From contig NZ_JAHPZO010000002.1 in the NCBI RefSeq assembly GCF_019042655.1, positions 186,001-250,000 on the forward strand: DNA of 64,000 bases, in the 5' to 3' direction. Positions 1 to 8,448 of the stretch are shown here, one piece after another (within the stretch, counting starts at the first letter, position 1; each line of letters opens with the position of its first letter). The position numbers were made by a program, and so were the translations under genes. The DNA comes from Planococcus sp. CP5-4_YE (GTDB taxonomy: Bacteria; Bacillota; Bacilli; Bacillales_A; Planococcaceae). The notes beneath the pieces were generated by a model. The model had not been told where the DNA came from. It searched no databases and worked only from the letters and a program-made list of their open reading frames with translations.

Positions 1-454
1 TGCGCGGCATCTGTTCATTCACTTCCAAAATGAACGGCACTTTGCCGACGAATTCAGCGACGTAATCGGCTTGTGTGCCAAAGGTGAAATAACCGTGTTC
101 GTCCATCGGCGAAGCGACTGTCATGATCATCGACATCTTCGTCGCTTTTTGCAGCAAGCTCGGCATCTCGTGGAAATTATTCGGCACCAGGTCCATCTTC
201 GCTTGCTGGTACACTCCACGGGTCGCCCCGCTCAGGAAATACGAAACGTGGCGGAGCTGTTCGAGTTCCCCGCGGATATAGGCACGCTCACGCAAAGCGA
301 GCATTTGGTGAATCTTGACCCCGTCCAATTCCTGGGCGTGTTGTTCCAAAATATCAAGCAGCCGGATCGGCTCTCCGTTCGCGATCGGCACGATGATATC
401 CGCCTGCGCTTCGATTAAATCGACCACTTGCTTCGGGCTAAGTTGTTTGGACAT
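1..454 (-). CDS. Acetyl-CoA hydrolase/transferase family protein, N-terminal part (truncated by window edge)
   Basis: About 151 residues of the N-terminus are present; the rest lies beyond base 1. Reading back from the ATG at 454 gives MSKQLSPKQVVDLIEAQADI, followed by stretches such as LDGVKIHQML and YFLSGATRGVY. This is the N-terminal pattern of the acetyl-CoA hydrolase/4-hydroxybutyrate CoA-transferase family, which moves CoA between acetate or other short acids. AGGAGTGA lies at the right distance upstream of the ATG and fixes the start. The catalytic glutamate of this family sits in the missing C-terminal half, so transferase and hydrolase cannot be told apart. Family moderately sure, substrate unknown. 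Confidence 0.75.
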   Translation of the reverse strand, partial: MSKQLSPKQVVDLIEAQADIIVPIANGEPIRLLDILEQHAQELDGVKIHQMLALRERAYIRGELEQLRHVSYFLSGATRGVYQQAKMDLVPNNFHEMPSLLQKATKMSMIMTVASPMDEHGYFTFGTQADYVAEFVGKVPFILEVNEQMPR

Positions 455-553
455 CTGCATTCACTCCTGATTTCTAATATTACTTCCACTTTATCACAGA
501 ATTTGCACTTGATTGAGTTGCCGAAATTTCATCGCTATTCCGGCTTTTTAGTC

Positions 554-594
554 AAAAAAGCCACCACTGAACCATTGGCGGTTCTGCAGTGGCT
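554..594 (-). terminator. Intrinsic terminator of the small membrane protein gene
   Basis: Arms at 560-574 and 580-594 pair with a few central mismatches. The run of A at 555-560 reads as a T-tract on the minus strand. It lies just after the stop of the gene at 601-813. Confidence 0.7.
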
Positions 595-600
595 CTTTCG

Positions 601-813
601 CTATTTATTGTTGCGCTTTTTCACCGCAAAGCTCGCGATGATGCCGCCGATGCCGAAGGCGGCCATCACACCCCATAGAATCAGCAAGATGATCGAGCCG
701 ATGCCGGTGCCGCCGTCCATGACTGATGAAAGCTGCAGGAAAAAGAAACCGAGACTGAACAGTGCAATCGCCCCGAAATAAATCAATCTGGCATTGAAAC
801 TGAAATTTTTCAT
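601..813 (-). CDS. Small two-helix membrane protein, unknown function
   Basis: A 70-residue protein starting MKNFSFNARLIYFGAIALFS. Two hydrophobic segments (about residues 10-28 and 40-62) are joined by a short Gly/Ser loop, and the C-terminus is basic (VKKRNNK), which suggests a hairpin in the membrane with the tail inside. The ATG at 813 is preferred over a farther upstream start because AAAGGGG stands about 9 bases before it. A terminator follows directly, so it looks like a single-gene transcript. I do not recognise a named family; the function is unknown. Confidence 0.65.
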   Translation of the reverse strand: MKNFSFNARLIYFGAIALFSLGFFFLQLSSVMDGGTGIGSIILLILWGVMAAFGIGGIIASFAVKKRNNK

Positions 814-924
814 CGTCAAAACCCCTTTGCCGATCTGCTCCGCTCGCTCATTTAACAAGACAGTTTCCGAAAGCAAGCTTCGCTCTTATCATTCACTTTC
901 TTCTCTCATTGTAAACGTTGCGCA

Positions 925-3900
925 TCATTTCAATTGGAAACGCGTCCGACTGATGCCTTCTTTTGTTTTCTCCACTTCCAAAATGGCCGGAATTGCCGCT
1001 TTTAATTCCTGCACATGGGAAATGACCCCGATCATCCGCCCTGATTTCTGCAAGTCCACCAAAGTCTCAATGGCTTTATTCAACGATTCTTCATCCAATG
1101 AGCCGAAGCCTTCATCGATAAACATCGTTTCAATCGATACATTGCCTTCAAAGCTTTGGATGACATCCGCCATACCGAGAGCCAGACATAGGGAGGCATT
1201 AAATTTCTCCCCGCCGGACATCGTTTTGACGTCGCGTGCCTGGCCAGTATAGGCATCGTATACATCGAGGCCAAGGCCGCTTTGTTTCCCGCGCGCTTCC
1301 TGCCGGTCGCTTCTCGTCAAATGGAATTGCCCGTTCGACAAATGTTTCAAGCGTTCATTTGCCGCTTCCAAAATCTGTTCCAAATACTCGATTTGCAAAT
1401 AGCGTTCGAATGATAGCTTCACATCATTTTGGCCCCGGATCGTATCGTAAAGGTCGACGATACGCGCAAATTCGGCTTCAGCCGCAGCTTCTTTGGCAGA
1501 CGCCTCGTAGACTTCATCAAAGAACGCCTGGGCTTTTTTCTTGTATTCTTTGGATGTGTTCAATTCCGAAAGTGCTCGTTCGTAATCGGATTTCAATTCG
1601 GCAAGCATTTGTTCCGCATCAGACACGTCAACGCGGCTACGGCCATCGAGCGCGCTTTCGAGTTCTGCTGCTTGCCGCTCTGTCGTGTGGCGGTCTTGCT
1701 TGTATTGCTCAATTTGCGTTTTCAATTCTTCGTAGCGGAATGTGTCCAGTTTGGCCTGTTGATAAGCTTCTTTCGTAGCGAACGCGGATTTCACGAGCGC
1801 TTCCTCGAAACGGCTTTCGGCGTGGCCGCGCTTTTCTTGCAATTCTTGCATGGACTGCTGGCTATGGCGAAGCGATACGGCCGCTTCCGACACTTGCCGC
1901 TCGGCTTTTTGCAGGGCCTCCTGCGCTTGTTGCCAAGCCGCTTCCAAGCGGTCTTTCATTTCCTGCGCTTTTGCGGTTTCTTTTTGAAGCGACGCCAGAT
2001 CACGGAGCGTTTGCGGAATCGATGTCAGTTTGCTTTCCAATACCGCCTGTGCCGATTCATATGCGCTGCGTTTTTCGTGCGCGCTGTGCTGAGCTTCCGC
2101 CTGTTGTTTTTTTAAGCTAGCTAACTGCTCTTCCATCTCCCCAAACGCCAACTTGCGCTTGCGCAGCTGTTCCTTATCGGACTGCAATTGTTTGAGCTCT
2201 CCAGTTAATGAATGCTGTTCAGCACGCGCCGCCTCCAATTGCGCGCTAGCTTGTTCCGCAGCGAGTGACATGGCATCCATTTCCATTCGCTTCTCTGCCG
2301 CCTGCTCACGGAGTGTGGCTTGTTCCGCTTCTGTTTTGCGGAATTTTTGCTCGCTTTGCGCCACCACTTGCTTGGCCTGTTCCATCGCTTGCTGGTCCAC
2401 TGCTGCAGAACTGCCTCGCTGTTTTGCTGGATGGTCGAGACTGCCGCACACCGGGCACGCTTCCCCGTCATGCAGTTGCGATGCGAGCAGCGCCGCCTGG
2501 TTGGCGAACCAATCATGTTCCATCAATTGATAGGATTTTTGTGCTTGTTCAAATTCCACCTGATCTCCCGCTGATTGTTCGGCCAAACTCCCTAGCTTTT
2601 GCTCCAAGCGAAGATATTCCGCCAAGACGCGTTGTTGTTCCGCCAAGCGGTTCTGGCGGTCTCGCTTATCATCGAAATGCTCGAGTCTTTCTTCCAGTTG
2701 TTGAATCAGCGATTTCGTTTGTGCCAGTTGTTGCTCGGCGCTTGCCGTTTGTTCGTCCGACCTTTGCAATGCCGTTCTTTCGTGAATAGCTGCTTTCTCT
2801 AATTGTTGGACAGCTGTACGCTGTTGTTCCAGTTCCTTTACGCCTGCTTCCATATCATGCAAACGGATCAGCGCTTGCTGTGCAGCCTGGCGCTGTTCAT
2901 GGCGGCTTTCTTCTTCGTCCTTCACTTGCTGCGCCTGCCGATTCATTTCTTGGGCTTGCTGTTCAGCCGCCTCGGCACGAAGCAATTCTTCTCGTTTTTG
3001 GCGTTCATTGGCTACAAGCTCCAGTAGCTGTTCCTCCAAGCCCGTAATCATGCCCGCTTGATCGGCTGCTGTGACTTGCTGTTCCCATTCCTTGACCGCC
3101 GGGAGTTGTTTTTCGAGTTTATGCAAATGGCGCTTTTTCGCTTCTAATTCGTCGAAGCGCCCGTTCCAGCTTTTTGCCTCGTGAAACTCGGCCATTTTTT
3201 TATTGTGGAAGTCATAGGATTGCTGATAGCGCTCCTGCAAGCCGATGCTTTCCGATTCATAATGGCGGATTTCTCCTTCAAGCCCTGCGAGCAATTGGCT
3301 GCGCTGGAAATCGCCTTGTGCGAACACTTCAAAAAGAGCCGATTCACGCTGCGGCAAAGAACCCGCAATCGCCTGCACTTGCTCTTTGTACAGCATTTGC
3401 TGCGCTTTGAAGCGCTCTTGCGCCTCGTCTTTTTTGTGCTTGAGCCGCTCGGCAACCAAGCGGTACGGTTCGGTGCGGAAAATCTTCCGTAAAATCGCTT
3501 CCTTATTATCCGTTTCAGACGTCAATAGCTTGCGGAATTCCCCTTGCGGCAGCATGACGATCTGATTGAACTGTGAAAAAGTCAGCCCGAGGATTTCTTC
3601 GATGCGGCGATTGAGTTCCGAGACGATTTGCCGCTCCACACAAGGCTTTTCGCCCGCGTCGGTCACTTCAAAAAACTCATAGCGTTCACCGGTTGCGCTT
3701 TTATTGCCTACTTTCACATGACTCATCTGTCGCAGGATGCGGTAAGTCGTGCCGTGCACTTCAAAAATCAATTCGGCTGATGTATGGACCGAATCTTTGG
3801 CGAAATCGCTGCGCAGGTTTTTCGGTTCGCTGCGGTCCGAGCCGCTTGCCGAACCATAAAGCGCAAAGCAAATGCCATCAAAGATGCTTGTTTTGCCCGC

Positions 3901-4014
3901 ACCGGTGCTGCCGGAAATGACAAATAAGCGATTACCTTCCAAGTCTTCAAAATTGATTTCTTCGCTATCGCGGTATGGACCGAACGCCGTCAGTTTCAAT
4001 TTGACCGGTTTCAT
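925..4014 (-). CDS. sbcC: Exonuclease SbcCD, SMC-like ATPase subunit SbcC
   Basis: A 1029-residue Rad50/SbcC ATPase. The Walker A motif GSTGAGKT is at residues 35-42. Long Glu/Gln/Lys-rich coiled-coil arms flank a zinc hook, CPVC, near residue 520. The ABC signature MSGGEKFNASL is near residue 933, and Walker B with the D-loop (MFIDEGFGSLD) near 968. Domain order and length are typical of the full-length family. With SbcD it forms a nuclease that opens hairpins and processes blocked DNA ends. Its ATG overlaps the sbcD stop (ATGA at 4011-4014), so the two are translationally coupled. No clear terminator is seen after the stop at 925. Confidence 0.96.
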   Translation of the reverse strand: MKPVKLKLTAFGPYRDSEEINFEDLEGNRLFVISGSTGAGKTSIFDGICFALYGSASGSDRSEPKNLRSDFAKDSVHTSAELIFEVHGTTYRILRQMSHVKVGNKSATGERYEFFEVTDAGEKPCVERQIVSELNRRIEEILGLTFSQFNQIVMLPQGEFRKLLTSETDNKEAILRKIFRTEPYRLVAERLKHKKDEAQERFKAQQMLYKEQVQAIAGSLPQRESALFEVFAQGDFQRSQLLAGLEGEIRHYESESIGLQERYQQSYDFHNKKMAEFHEAKSWNGRFDELEAKKRHLHKLEKQLPAVKEWEQQVTAADQAGMITGLEEQLLELVANERQKREELLRAEAAEQQAQEMNRQAQQVKDEEESRHEQRQAAQQALIRLHDMEAGVKELEQQRTAVQQLEKAAIHERTALQRSDEQTASAEQQLAQTKSLIQQLEERLEHFDDKRDRQNRLAEQQRVLAEYLRLEQKLGSLAEQSAGDQVEFEQAQKSYQLMEHDWFANQAALLASQLHDGEACPVCGSLDHPAKQRGSSAAVDQQAMEQAKQVVAQSEQKFRKTEAEQATLREQAAEKRMEMDAMSLAAEQASAQLEAARAEQHSLTGELKQLQSDKEQLRKRKLAFGEMEEQLASLKKQQAEAQHSAHEKRSAYESAQAVLESKLTSIPQTLRDLASLQKETAKAQEMKDRLEAAWQQAQEALQKAERQVSEAAVSLRHSQQSMQELQEKRGHAESRFEEALVKSAFATKEAYQQAKLDTFRYEELKTQIEQYKQDRHTTERQAAELESALDGRSRVDVSDAEQMLAELKSDYERALSELNTSKEYKKKAQAFFDEVYEASAKEAAAEAEFARIVDLYDTIRGQNDVKLSFERYLQIEYLEQILEAANERLKHLSNGQFHLTRSDRQEARGKQSGLGLDVYDAYTGQARDVKTMSGGEKFNASLCLALGMADVIQSFEGNVSIETMFIDEGFGSLDEESLNKAIETLVDLQKSGRMIGVISHVQELKAAIPAILEVEKTKEGISRTRFQLK

Positions 4015-5174
4015 GACTTCACCTCTTCCCGTTCAGAATCTGCCTGCAGGAATTCCTGCAACACGTCACCGAATAGTTCAGCTGTTTCCTGAGACGGTGC
4101 ATCGCCCTTTACTTCCTCGTAAAATGCGTTGAACAATTGCATCGGGTCCATTTTCCGGCGGTTGCCGATGGTCGATTCGCCTGCTTGTTTTGCGAACGTT
4201 TTACGCTGGACGTGCATCGCATTCGGATACACCGAGCGGACCTTTTCCATCGGATACAGGACAGGCGTCTCATCGAGCAAGGTGACGAAGACATAATCGT
4301 CGCTTCTCTCATGGCCCATGATGTCTGCGATGGTCCCTTCAACTGAACGCATATCGCGTTTCGCTTCGAACAAGCGCTTGTCAACCGTAACGGAACCGTC
4401 CGCCGCCAAGTCGACGATATGGTAGCCTTTTTGATGATGCTCTTCTGAGATCGAATACTTCAATGGCGATCCTGAATAACGGATCGTCTCATTCAATACA
4501 TAATGCGCTTTATGCAAATGGCCGAGCGCTGTGTAATGGAACGGCTGAAAATGCTGCGCGCTGACATGTTCCGCCCCGCCGATCGCAAGCGGCCGTTCGG
4601 AATCGCTCGTATTGTCTTCCTGTTCTCCGCGAGGCGTGACGAACGCATGGCCGACAAACACTTGGCGCGCCGACGGATTCATTTCAGCGGAAATGCGTCC
4701 GGTCATCGCTTTCATCGCATCGTCATGGGTTTTGATGTCCGGATTTTCAAAAACATGGCGCACCATCGACGGATCCGTGTAAGGTACCAGATGGAAATGC
4801 ACTTCGCCCGCTTCGTCTCTCAAAACGACCGGATCAAAATATGGCCGTACCGGTCCCGCGATATGGAGGCCGTTGCTTTTCAATGCGCGGCTCCCGAAAT
4901 CAAGCCTTCCCGGGCTGTCATGGTTGCCTGCCACCGCAATAACCGGCACTTTCATGTCCAGTACAATTTTCGCTAGTGTATCATCTAGCAAACGCACCGC
5001 TTCTGTCGGCGGCACTGCGCGGTCGTATAAATCGCCCGCAATGACCAATGCATCAGGGCGCTCCTGTTCGATCGTGTTGATCAACTGTTCCAGCACAAAT
5101 CGCTGATCTTCTGTCATATATACGCCCTGCACTAATTTCCCGAGATGCCAGTCAGCAGTATGGATGAATTTCAT
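4011..5174 (-). CDS. sbcD: Exonuclease SbcCD, nuclease subunit SbcD
   Basis: A 387-residue Mre11-type metallophosphoesterase. The metal-binding motifs are D8-x-H10 in TADWHLG, GDLYDR at about 47-52, GNHDS at about 83-87, then GHAF and GHLHKAH further on. These are the five phosphodiesterase motifs of Mre11/SbcD, so the active site looks intact. It is the Mn-dependent endo/exonuclease partner of SbcC, which follows with a 4-base overlap. The start ATG lies downstream of an AAAGGGG-type ribosome binding site. A LexA-like box and a TATAAT -10 element lie 28-51 bases upstream, suggesting DNA-damage control of the pair. Confidence 0.96.
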   Translation of the reverse strand: MKFIHTADWHLGKLVQGVYMTEDQRFVLEQLINTIEQERPDALVIAGDLYDRAVPPTEAVRLLDDTLAKIVLDMKVPVIAVAGNHDSPGRLDFGSRALKSNGLHIAGPVRPYFDPVVLRDEAGEVHFHLVPYTDPSMVRHVFENPDIKTHDDAMKAMTGRISAEMNPSARQVFVGHAFVTPRGEQEDNTSDSERPLAIGGAEHVSAQHFQPFHYTALGHLHKAHYVLNETIRYSGSPLKYSISEEHHQKGYHIVDLAADGSVTVDKRLFEAKRDMRSVEGTIADIMGHERSDDYVFVTLLDETPVLYPMEKVRSVYPNAMHVQRKTFAKQAGESTIGNRRKMDPMQLFNAFYEEVKGDAPSQETAELFGDVLQEFLQADSEREEVKS

Positions 5175-5201
5175 AAAAAGATCCCCTTTCTTCTATATAA
5201 A

Positions 5202-5215
5202 AGAATATACGTTCG
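5202..5215 (-). promoter_or_regulatory. LexA-like box at the sbcDC promoter
   Basis: The plus strand reads AGAATATACGTTCG, close to the Firmicute SOS-box pattern CGAAC-N4-GTTCG: one half-site (GTTCG) is perfect and the other is AGAAT. On the minus strand a TATAAT -10 lies at 5220-5225, so the box would cover the transcription start of sbcDC. A matching -35 is weak. Binding by LexA is an inference. Confidence 0.45.
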
Positions 5216-5240
5216 TTCCATTATACACGATTCATTTCAC

Positions 5241-5269
5241 TTGTTTCATTCCACAGACCGGTTTATAAT
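5241..5269 (+). promoter_or_regulatory. Sigma-A promoter of the WYL-like gene
   Basis: TTGTTT (5241-5246), a 17-base spacer and TATAAT (5264-5269). The expected transcription start is near 5276, inside the LexA-like box. Confidence 0.65.
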
Positions 5270-5270
5270 G

Positions 5271-5284
5271 AGAACAAACGTTCT
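5271..5284 (+). promoter_or_regulatory. LexA-like box (SOS operator candidate)
   Basis: AGAACAAACGTTCT has the GAAC-N4-GTTC core of Gram-positive SOS boxes with symmetric 5-base arms. It overlaps the expected start of transcription of the gene at 5303, the usual place for a LexA repressor site. Only the outermost base of each arm departs from CGAAC-N4-GTTCG. Confidence 0.6.
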
Positions 5285-5302
5285 TAACTGGGGAGGGTTA
5301 TC

Positions 5303-5524
5303 ATGAAAGCGCAACTTCTAAAAGCATTCAAGTACCGGCAATTAATCGACATGATGTACATCGCAAATGACGGCACTATCAGCAAGCGCCGCGTCAAAAT
5401 CCTGAAAGTCAGCGGTGATTCGTTCCAGGCTTATTGTTTTTTGCGCCGCGAGAAGCGCCATTTCAAAATCAGCCATGTGCTTTCATGCATGCCCGTCCGC
5501 ACTAGAGAACGTCAAATTGTCTGA
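5303..5524 (+). CDS. WYL-domain-like mini-protein
   Basis: A 73-residue basic protein, MKAQLLKAFKYRQLIDMMYI onward, with the strand pattern of the WYL module (short SH3-like sheet: ...MMYIANDG..SKRRVKILKVSGDSFQAYCFLRREKRHFKISHVLSCM). WYL domains bind nucleic acids or ligands and usually sit in larger HTH regulators; stand-alone versions occur in Bacilli. The ATG has a strong GGGGAGGG site upstream. A sigma-A promoter and a LexA-like box sit directly before the gene, and it diverges from sbcDC, so a role in the DNA-damage response is plausible but unproven. Confidence 0.75.
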   Translation: MKAQLLKAFKYRQLIDMMYIANDGTISKRRVKILKVSGDSFQAYCFLRREKRHFKISHVLSCMPVRTRERQIV

Positions 5525-5590
5525 ATCCTTCTCCACCTCTTCTTCCTTTATGCTACACTAAGAGGAAATGGAAAATGGAGGTTGAGACTC

Positions 5591-6031
5591 ATGAGATTAA
5601 CCGTTTACCTGGCAGGCGAAATTCACAGCTCGTGGCGCGATGAAATCAAAAAGAAATCCTTGGCGCTCGATTTGCCGGTCGATTTCGTCGGCCCGATGGA
5701 AGACCACGACCGCTCCGATAATATTGGCGAAGAGATCCTTGGCGAACAACCGAACGCCATCTTCAAGGACGCCGCGGCATCCAGCTTCAATAATTTGCGC
5801 ACGAGCGTGTTGATGGAAAAATCGGACCTCGTCATCGCCTTGTTCGGCGAGCAGTACAAGCAGTGGAACACGGCGATGGATGCAAGCGCCGCATTGGCAA
5901 GCCATAAGCCGCTCATCGTTATCCGCCCTGAAAAACTGCACCATCCGCTAAAAGAGCTATCCCAAAAAGCGAACGCCACCGTCGAAACTTGTGACCAGGC
6001 AATCAAAGCTTTGTCTTATATTTTCGAATAA
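5591..6031 (+). CDS. ytoQ: YtoQ family protein
   Basis: A 146-residue protein beginning MRLTVYLAGEIHSSWRDEIK and matching the YtoQ family in length and in features such as VDFVGPMEDHDRSDNIGEE and LVIALFGEQYKQWNTAMDA. The fold looks like the nucleoside 2-deoxyribosyltransferase-type Rossmann group, but no reaction is established for YtoQ. The ATG at 5591 is preferred over an in-frame TTG at 5582 because GGAGG at 5577-5581 is correctly spaced only for the ATG. A terminator follows at once, so it is probably transcribed alone. Confidence 0.88.
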   Translation: MRLTVYLAGEIHSSWRDEIKKKSLALDLPVDFVGPMEDHDRSDNIGEEILGEQPNAIFKDAAASSFNNLRTSVLMEKSDLVIALFGEQYKQWNTAMDASAALASHKPLIVIRPEKLHHPLKELSQKANATVETCDQAIKALSYIFE

Positions 6032-6032
6032 C

Positions 6033-6067
6033 AAAAAGTGCAGCGGCTCAGGCCGTTGCACTTTTTT
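6033..6067 (+). terminator. Intrinsic terminator after ytoQ
   Basis: GTGCAGCGGC and GCCGTTGCAC arms around a short loop, followed by six T. Confidence 0.85.
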
Positions 6068-6136
6068 ATTGGTGAATTTGAATGATAGAAAATCAAAAGA
6101 TGTGTCATTCATTGTTGGGTGCTTCTCTGAATAGTA

Positions 6137-6630
6137 GCTTCCCGGATCGAGCATTAACAAAGATAGCTAGAATTTTCGGGTGTAAATGTTTGTGTGTTTG
6201 CTTTAAGCTTCATCTTACTATTCGCTGCCCGGCTTTGGGTTGGCCTTTGGCAATAAGCCAGAAAGAGCGCCTGTCTTATTGCGCCGGCTCACCCTTGACG
6301 CTCGGCAGCTTGGAGATTCCTTTATGTGAAGATTGTTTAATCAGATCTGCTTCTGTATTCAGTTGCCGGCTAGCGGGGGAATCGCTTCCCGGATCGAGCA
6401 TTAACAAAGATAGCTAGAATTTTCGGGTGTAAATGTTTGTGTGTTTGCTTTAAGCTTCATCTTACTATTCGCCGCCCGGCTTTGGGTTGGCCTTTGGCAA
6501 TAAGCCAGAAAGAGCGCCTGTCTTATTGCGTCGGCTCACCCTTGACGCTCGGCAGCTTGGAGATTTCATTGGGTGCAGCTTGTTCAAAAATATCTGCTTC
6601 TGTATTCAGTTGCTGGCTAGTGGGGGAATC
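6137..6630. repeat. 247-bp tandem direct duplication in a gene-free region
   Basis: Two head-to-tail copies, 6137-6383 and 6384-6630, with the next GCTTCC at 6631 marking the start of a third, immediately diverging unit. The copies are nearly identical apart from single substitutions and one divergent patch of about 30 bases (near 6320-6350 and 6567-6597). Each holds GCAATAAG and CTTATTGC arms that can form a hairpin. Open frames exist inside, but they follow the repeat rather than gene structure and lack ribosome binding sites. The whole stretch from 6068 to 7022 carries no supportable gene. Confidence 0.85.
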
Positions 6631-6795
6631 GCTTCCTGAGATGGTGCGTCTGATCATGTGATGCTTCAATCGGACATCTTGTTATTTTTTTGGTGGATGG
6701 GAACTCGCGACACTTCATTCTTTGAACTAGTTGAAGCAAGCTGTAGAATATGATGCATTTCCACACTTTCTGCTAAGTGAGCTAAAGAAATGGTT

Positions 6796-6995
6796 TCCCA
6801 CTCTAAAGCTAGAGACGGAGCGGAAATGGCTGACTCCTGGGGGATCGTGCGGGCTGGCGAGACAAATGTGCCGCGCTCTTTGGCACATTGGCTCAACACC
6901 CGCCCCATTCCCGGGCAGCTGAAAAAGCGAGGTCCTGCCGCATCAGCTGCATGATCAATCTCTTACTCTAAAACAGAGATGGAGCGAAAGCTTAC
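6796..6995. repeat. Bacillaceae-type dispersed intergenic repeat sequence
   Basis: The stretch contains GACGGAGCGGAAATGGCTGA followed by an ACTCCTGGGGGATCGTG block and a GGCTGGCGAGAC block. From memory this resembles dispersed non-coding repeats common in Bacillaceae and Planococcaceae chromosomes. A shortened second copy of its edge (CTCTAAA..AGAGAYGGAGCG) occurs at about 6968-6987. Frames through it on both strands show no ribosome binding site. Confidence 0.5.
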
Positions 6996-7022
6996 ATAAA
7001 CTTTGATTTGCAGCTCCACACA

Positions 7023-7056
7023 AAAACCCGCCGAAAATATTCTCGGCGGGTTTTGT
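7023..7056 (-). terminator. Intrinsic terminator of the DUF4870 gene
   Basis: Perfect AAAACCCGCCGA / TCGGCGGGTTTT stem around a short A/T-rich loop. It is symmetric enough to work in either direction. Confidence 0.8.
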
Positions 7057-7074
7057 GATGCTGCTTTTATTGCA

Positions 7075-7395
7075 TTATTGGTACCATGCACCGACAATCG
7101 GATAATCGTAGGGTTCGTTTTTCAAAGCTTTGATGATTGCCATGATCGGCACGATGATTCCGATAGCGCCGAACAATAGCAAGAGCGGGAATCCGATCAA
7201 TACGGCCGTCAGCAAGGTCGATGCGAAAAGCAATGCTCCCATAACCAATTGGAACAGCAAGGCTTGAATCGACAATTTCTTTAATTCTTGGTCGTCCGTC
7301 ACAAGCATGGCGACGAAAAAGACGAGCACCGGGACAAGGAACGGGGCGAAAAACGCACTGGCGTGGACGAGTATTTTCAACCCGGTTTTCTCCAT
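7075..7395 (-). CDS. DUF4870-type membrane protein
   Basis: A 106-residue protein with three hydrophobic stretches (about residues 8-32, 44-64 and 66-88). The pattern of charged N-terminus, AFFAPFLVPVLVFF, then IQALLFQLVMGALL and a final IMAIIKALKNEPYDYPI is typical of the DUF4870 (TIC20-like) family of small integral membrane proteins; the YPI tail is characteristic. The function is unknown. GGAGG lies 10 bases upstream of the ATG. It is followed by a terminator and appears to be a single-gene unit separate from the oxidoreductase upstream. Confidence 0.8.
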   Translation of the reverse strand: MEKTGLKILVHASAFFAPFLVPVLVFFVAMLVTDDQELKKLSIQALLFQLVMGALLFASTLLTAVLIGFPLLLLFGAIGIIVPIMAIIKALKNEPYDYPIVGAWYQ

Positions 7396-7464
7396 TATAA
7401 TGACCTCCAGTCAATTTGCTTTCTTACCCTTATATACGGCCGATGATCAAAAAAGTTTCATTTT

Positions 7465-8448
7465 TTATTCAGAAGCACGCAAAACTACTTTGCCGAACTG
7501 CTTGCCTTGCGCCAAATAATCAAACGCTTCTTGCGCTTCGTCCAAGGAGAAGACGCGGTCGACGGCAGGATGGGTATCGTGCTGTTCGATGTGCTGGATC
7601 ATGTCGCGCAATTCCTCGCGGCTGCCCATCGTCGAGCCGAATAATTGATACTGACCATAGAAAAAGCTGCGCAAGTTGAAATCGACGTTATCGGCTGTTG
7701 TCGCTCCGAAAATGACGATGCGCCCGCCTTTTTTCAATACCTCGAGCGAGCGGTTGAAGGTAGCTCCGCCGACGCTGTCGATGACGAGGTCGATCGTGTG
7801 TCCTTCGAGTTCCTTGACCCAATCGCTATCGGTCGGAATGGCGATATCCGCGCCGATTTCTTTTGCTCGGGCAAGTTTATCTTCACTTCTGGATGTGACG
7901 ATTACCGTCGCACCGGCGTTTTTCGCAAATTGAATCAAGAACGTCGCGACACCGCTACCGGCGCCTGGAATGAACAAGGTATCGCCTTTTTTCAATTGCC
8001 CTTTCGTAAACAAGGCGCGGTAGCCGGTCAAAGCAGGCAAAGCGAGCCCTCCTGCTTGTTCCCATGATAGATGTGCTGGTTTTTTCTCCAGTTGTTCTGC
8101 GGAAATGGCGATTTTCTCTGCGAAGGTTCCGTGGTCGGGCATGCCCAGAATATCGAAGCCTTCTGGCGGTGCGTCGCTGTTTTGTACCCAGCGAAGACCC
8201 GGATTGATGATGACTTCATCTCCTACTTCAAAAGCCGTCACGCCTTCACCGAGCGATTCAACGACACCTGCCCCATCAGATCCGATAATCAACGCTTCCG
8301 GGTTATCCCCGTAACGTTTCAATAAGCCAAGATCTCGGCGGTTAACCCCTGCGTCGCGGATTTTCACCACCACTTCTCCTGGCTGCGCTGTTGGTTCTGG
8401 CATATCTTTTAGTTTATATTGTCCTGCTTCCATCACGAATGCTTTCAA
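7465..8448 (-). CDS. Medium-chain dehydrogenase/reductase (zinc-type alcohol dehydrogenase-like, quinone oxidoreductase group)
   Basis: A 327-residue MDR protein. The N-terminal GroES-like domain (MKAFVMEAGQYKLKDMPEPT) is followed by a nucleotide-binding Rossmann domain with GAGSGVATFLIQFAKNAGA near residue 160. The residues that bind catalytic zinc in true alcohol dehydrogenases (Cys/His/Glu near 40-65) are absent: the segment reads NRRDLGLLKRYG. An NADPH-dependent quinone or enal reductase is therefore likelier. Its start overlaps the end of the ArsA-type ATPase gene (ATGA), so it is coupled to that operon. The substrate is not known. Confidence 0.82.
   Translation of the reverse strand: MKAFVMEAGQYKLKDMPEPTAQPGEVVVKIRDAGVNRRDLGLLKRYGDNPEALIIGSDGAGVVESLGEGVTAFEVGDEVIINPGLRWVQNSDAPPEGFDILGMPDHGTFAEKIAISAEQLEKKPAHLSWEQAGGLALPALTGYRALFTKGQLKKGDTLFIPGAGSGVATFLIQFAKNAGATVIVTSRSEDKLARAKEIGADIAIPTDSDWVKELEGHTIDLVIDSVGGATFNRSLEVLKKGGRIVIFGATTADNVDFNLRSFFYGQYQLFGSTMGSREELRDMIQHIEQHDTHPAVDRVFSLDEAQEAFDYLAQGKQFGKVVLRASE

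Noticed and set aside
1236-3492. Long plus-strand frames opposite sbcC
   Set aside because: Shadow frames of a clearly coding 1029-residue SbcC; Arg/Phe/Cys-rich composition without ribosome binding sites.
6082-6661. Two open frames with repeated protein sequence (…FKLHLTIR…)
   Set aside because: They are translations of the 247-bp tandem repeat; no ribosome binding site and no domain sense.
6666-6922. Overlapping open frames on both strands of the repeat region
   Set aside because: They lie in dispersed-repeat sequence, overlap each other, and lack start signals.
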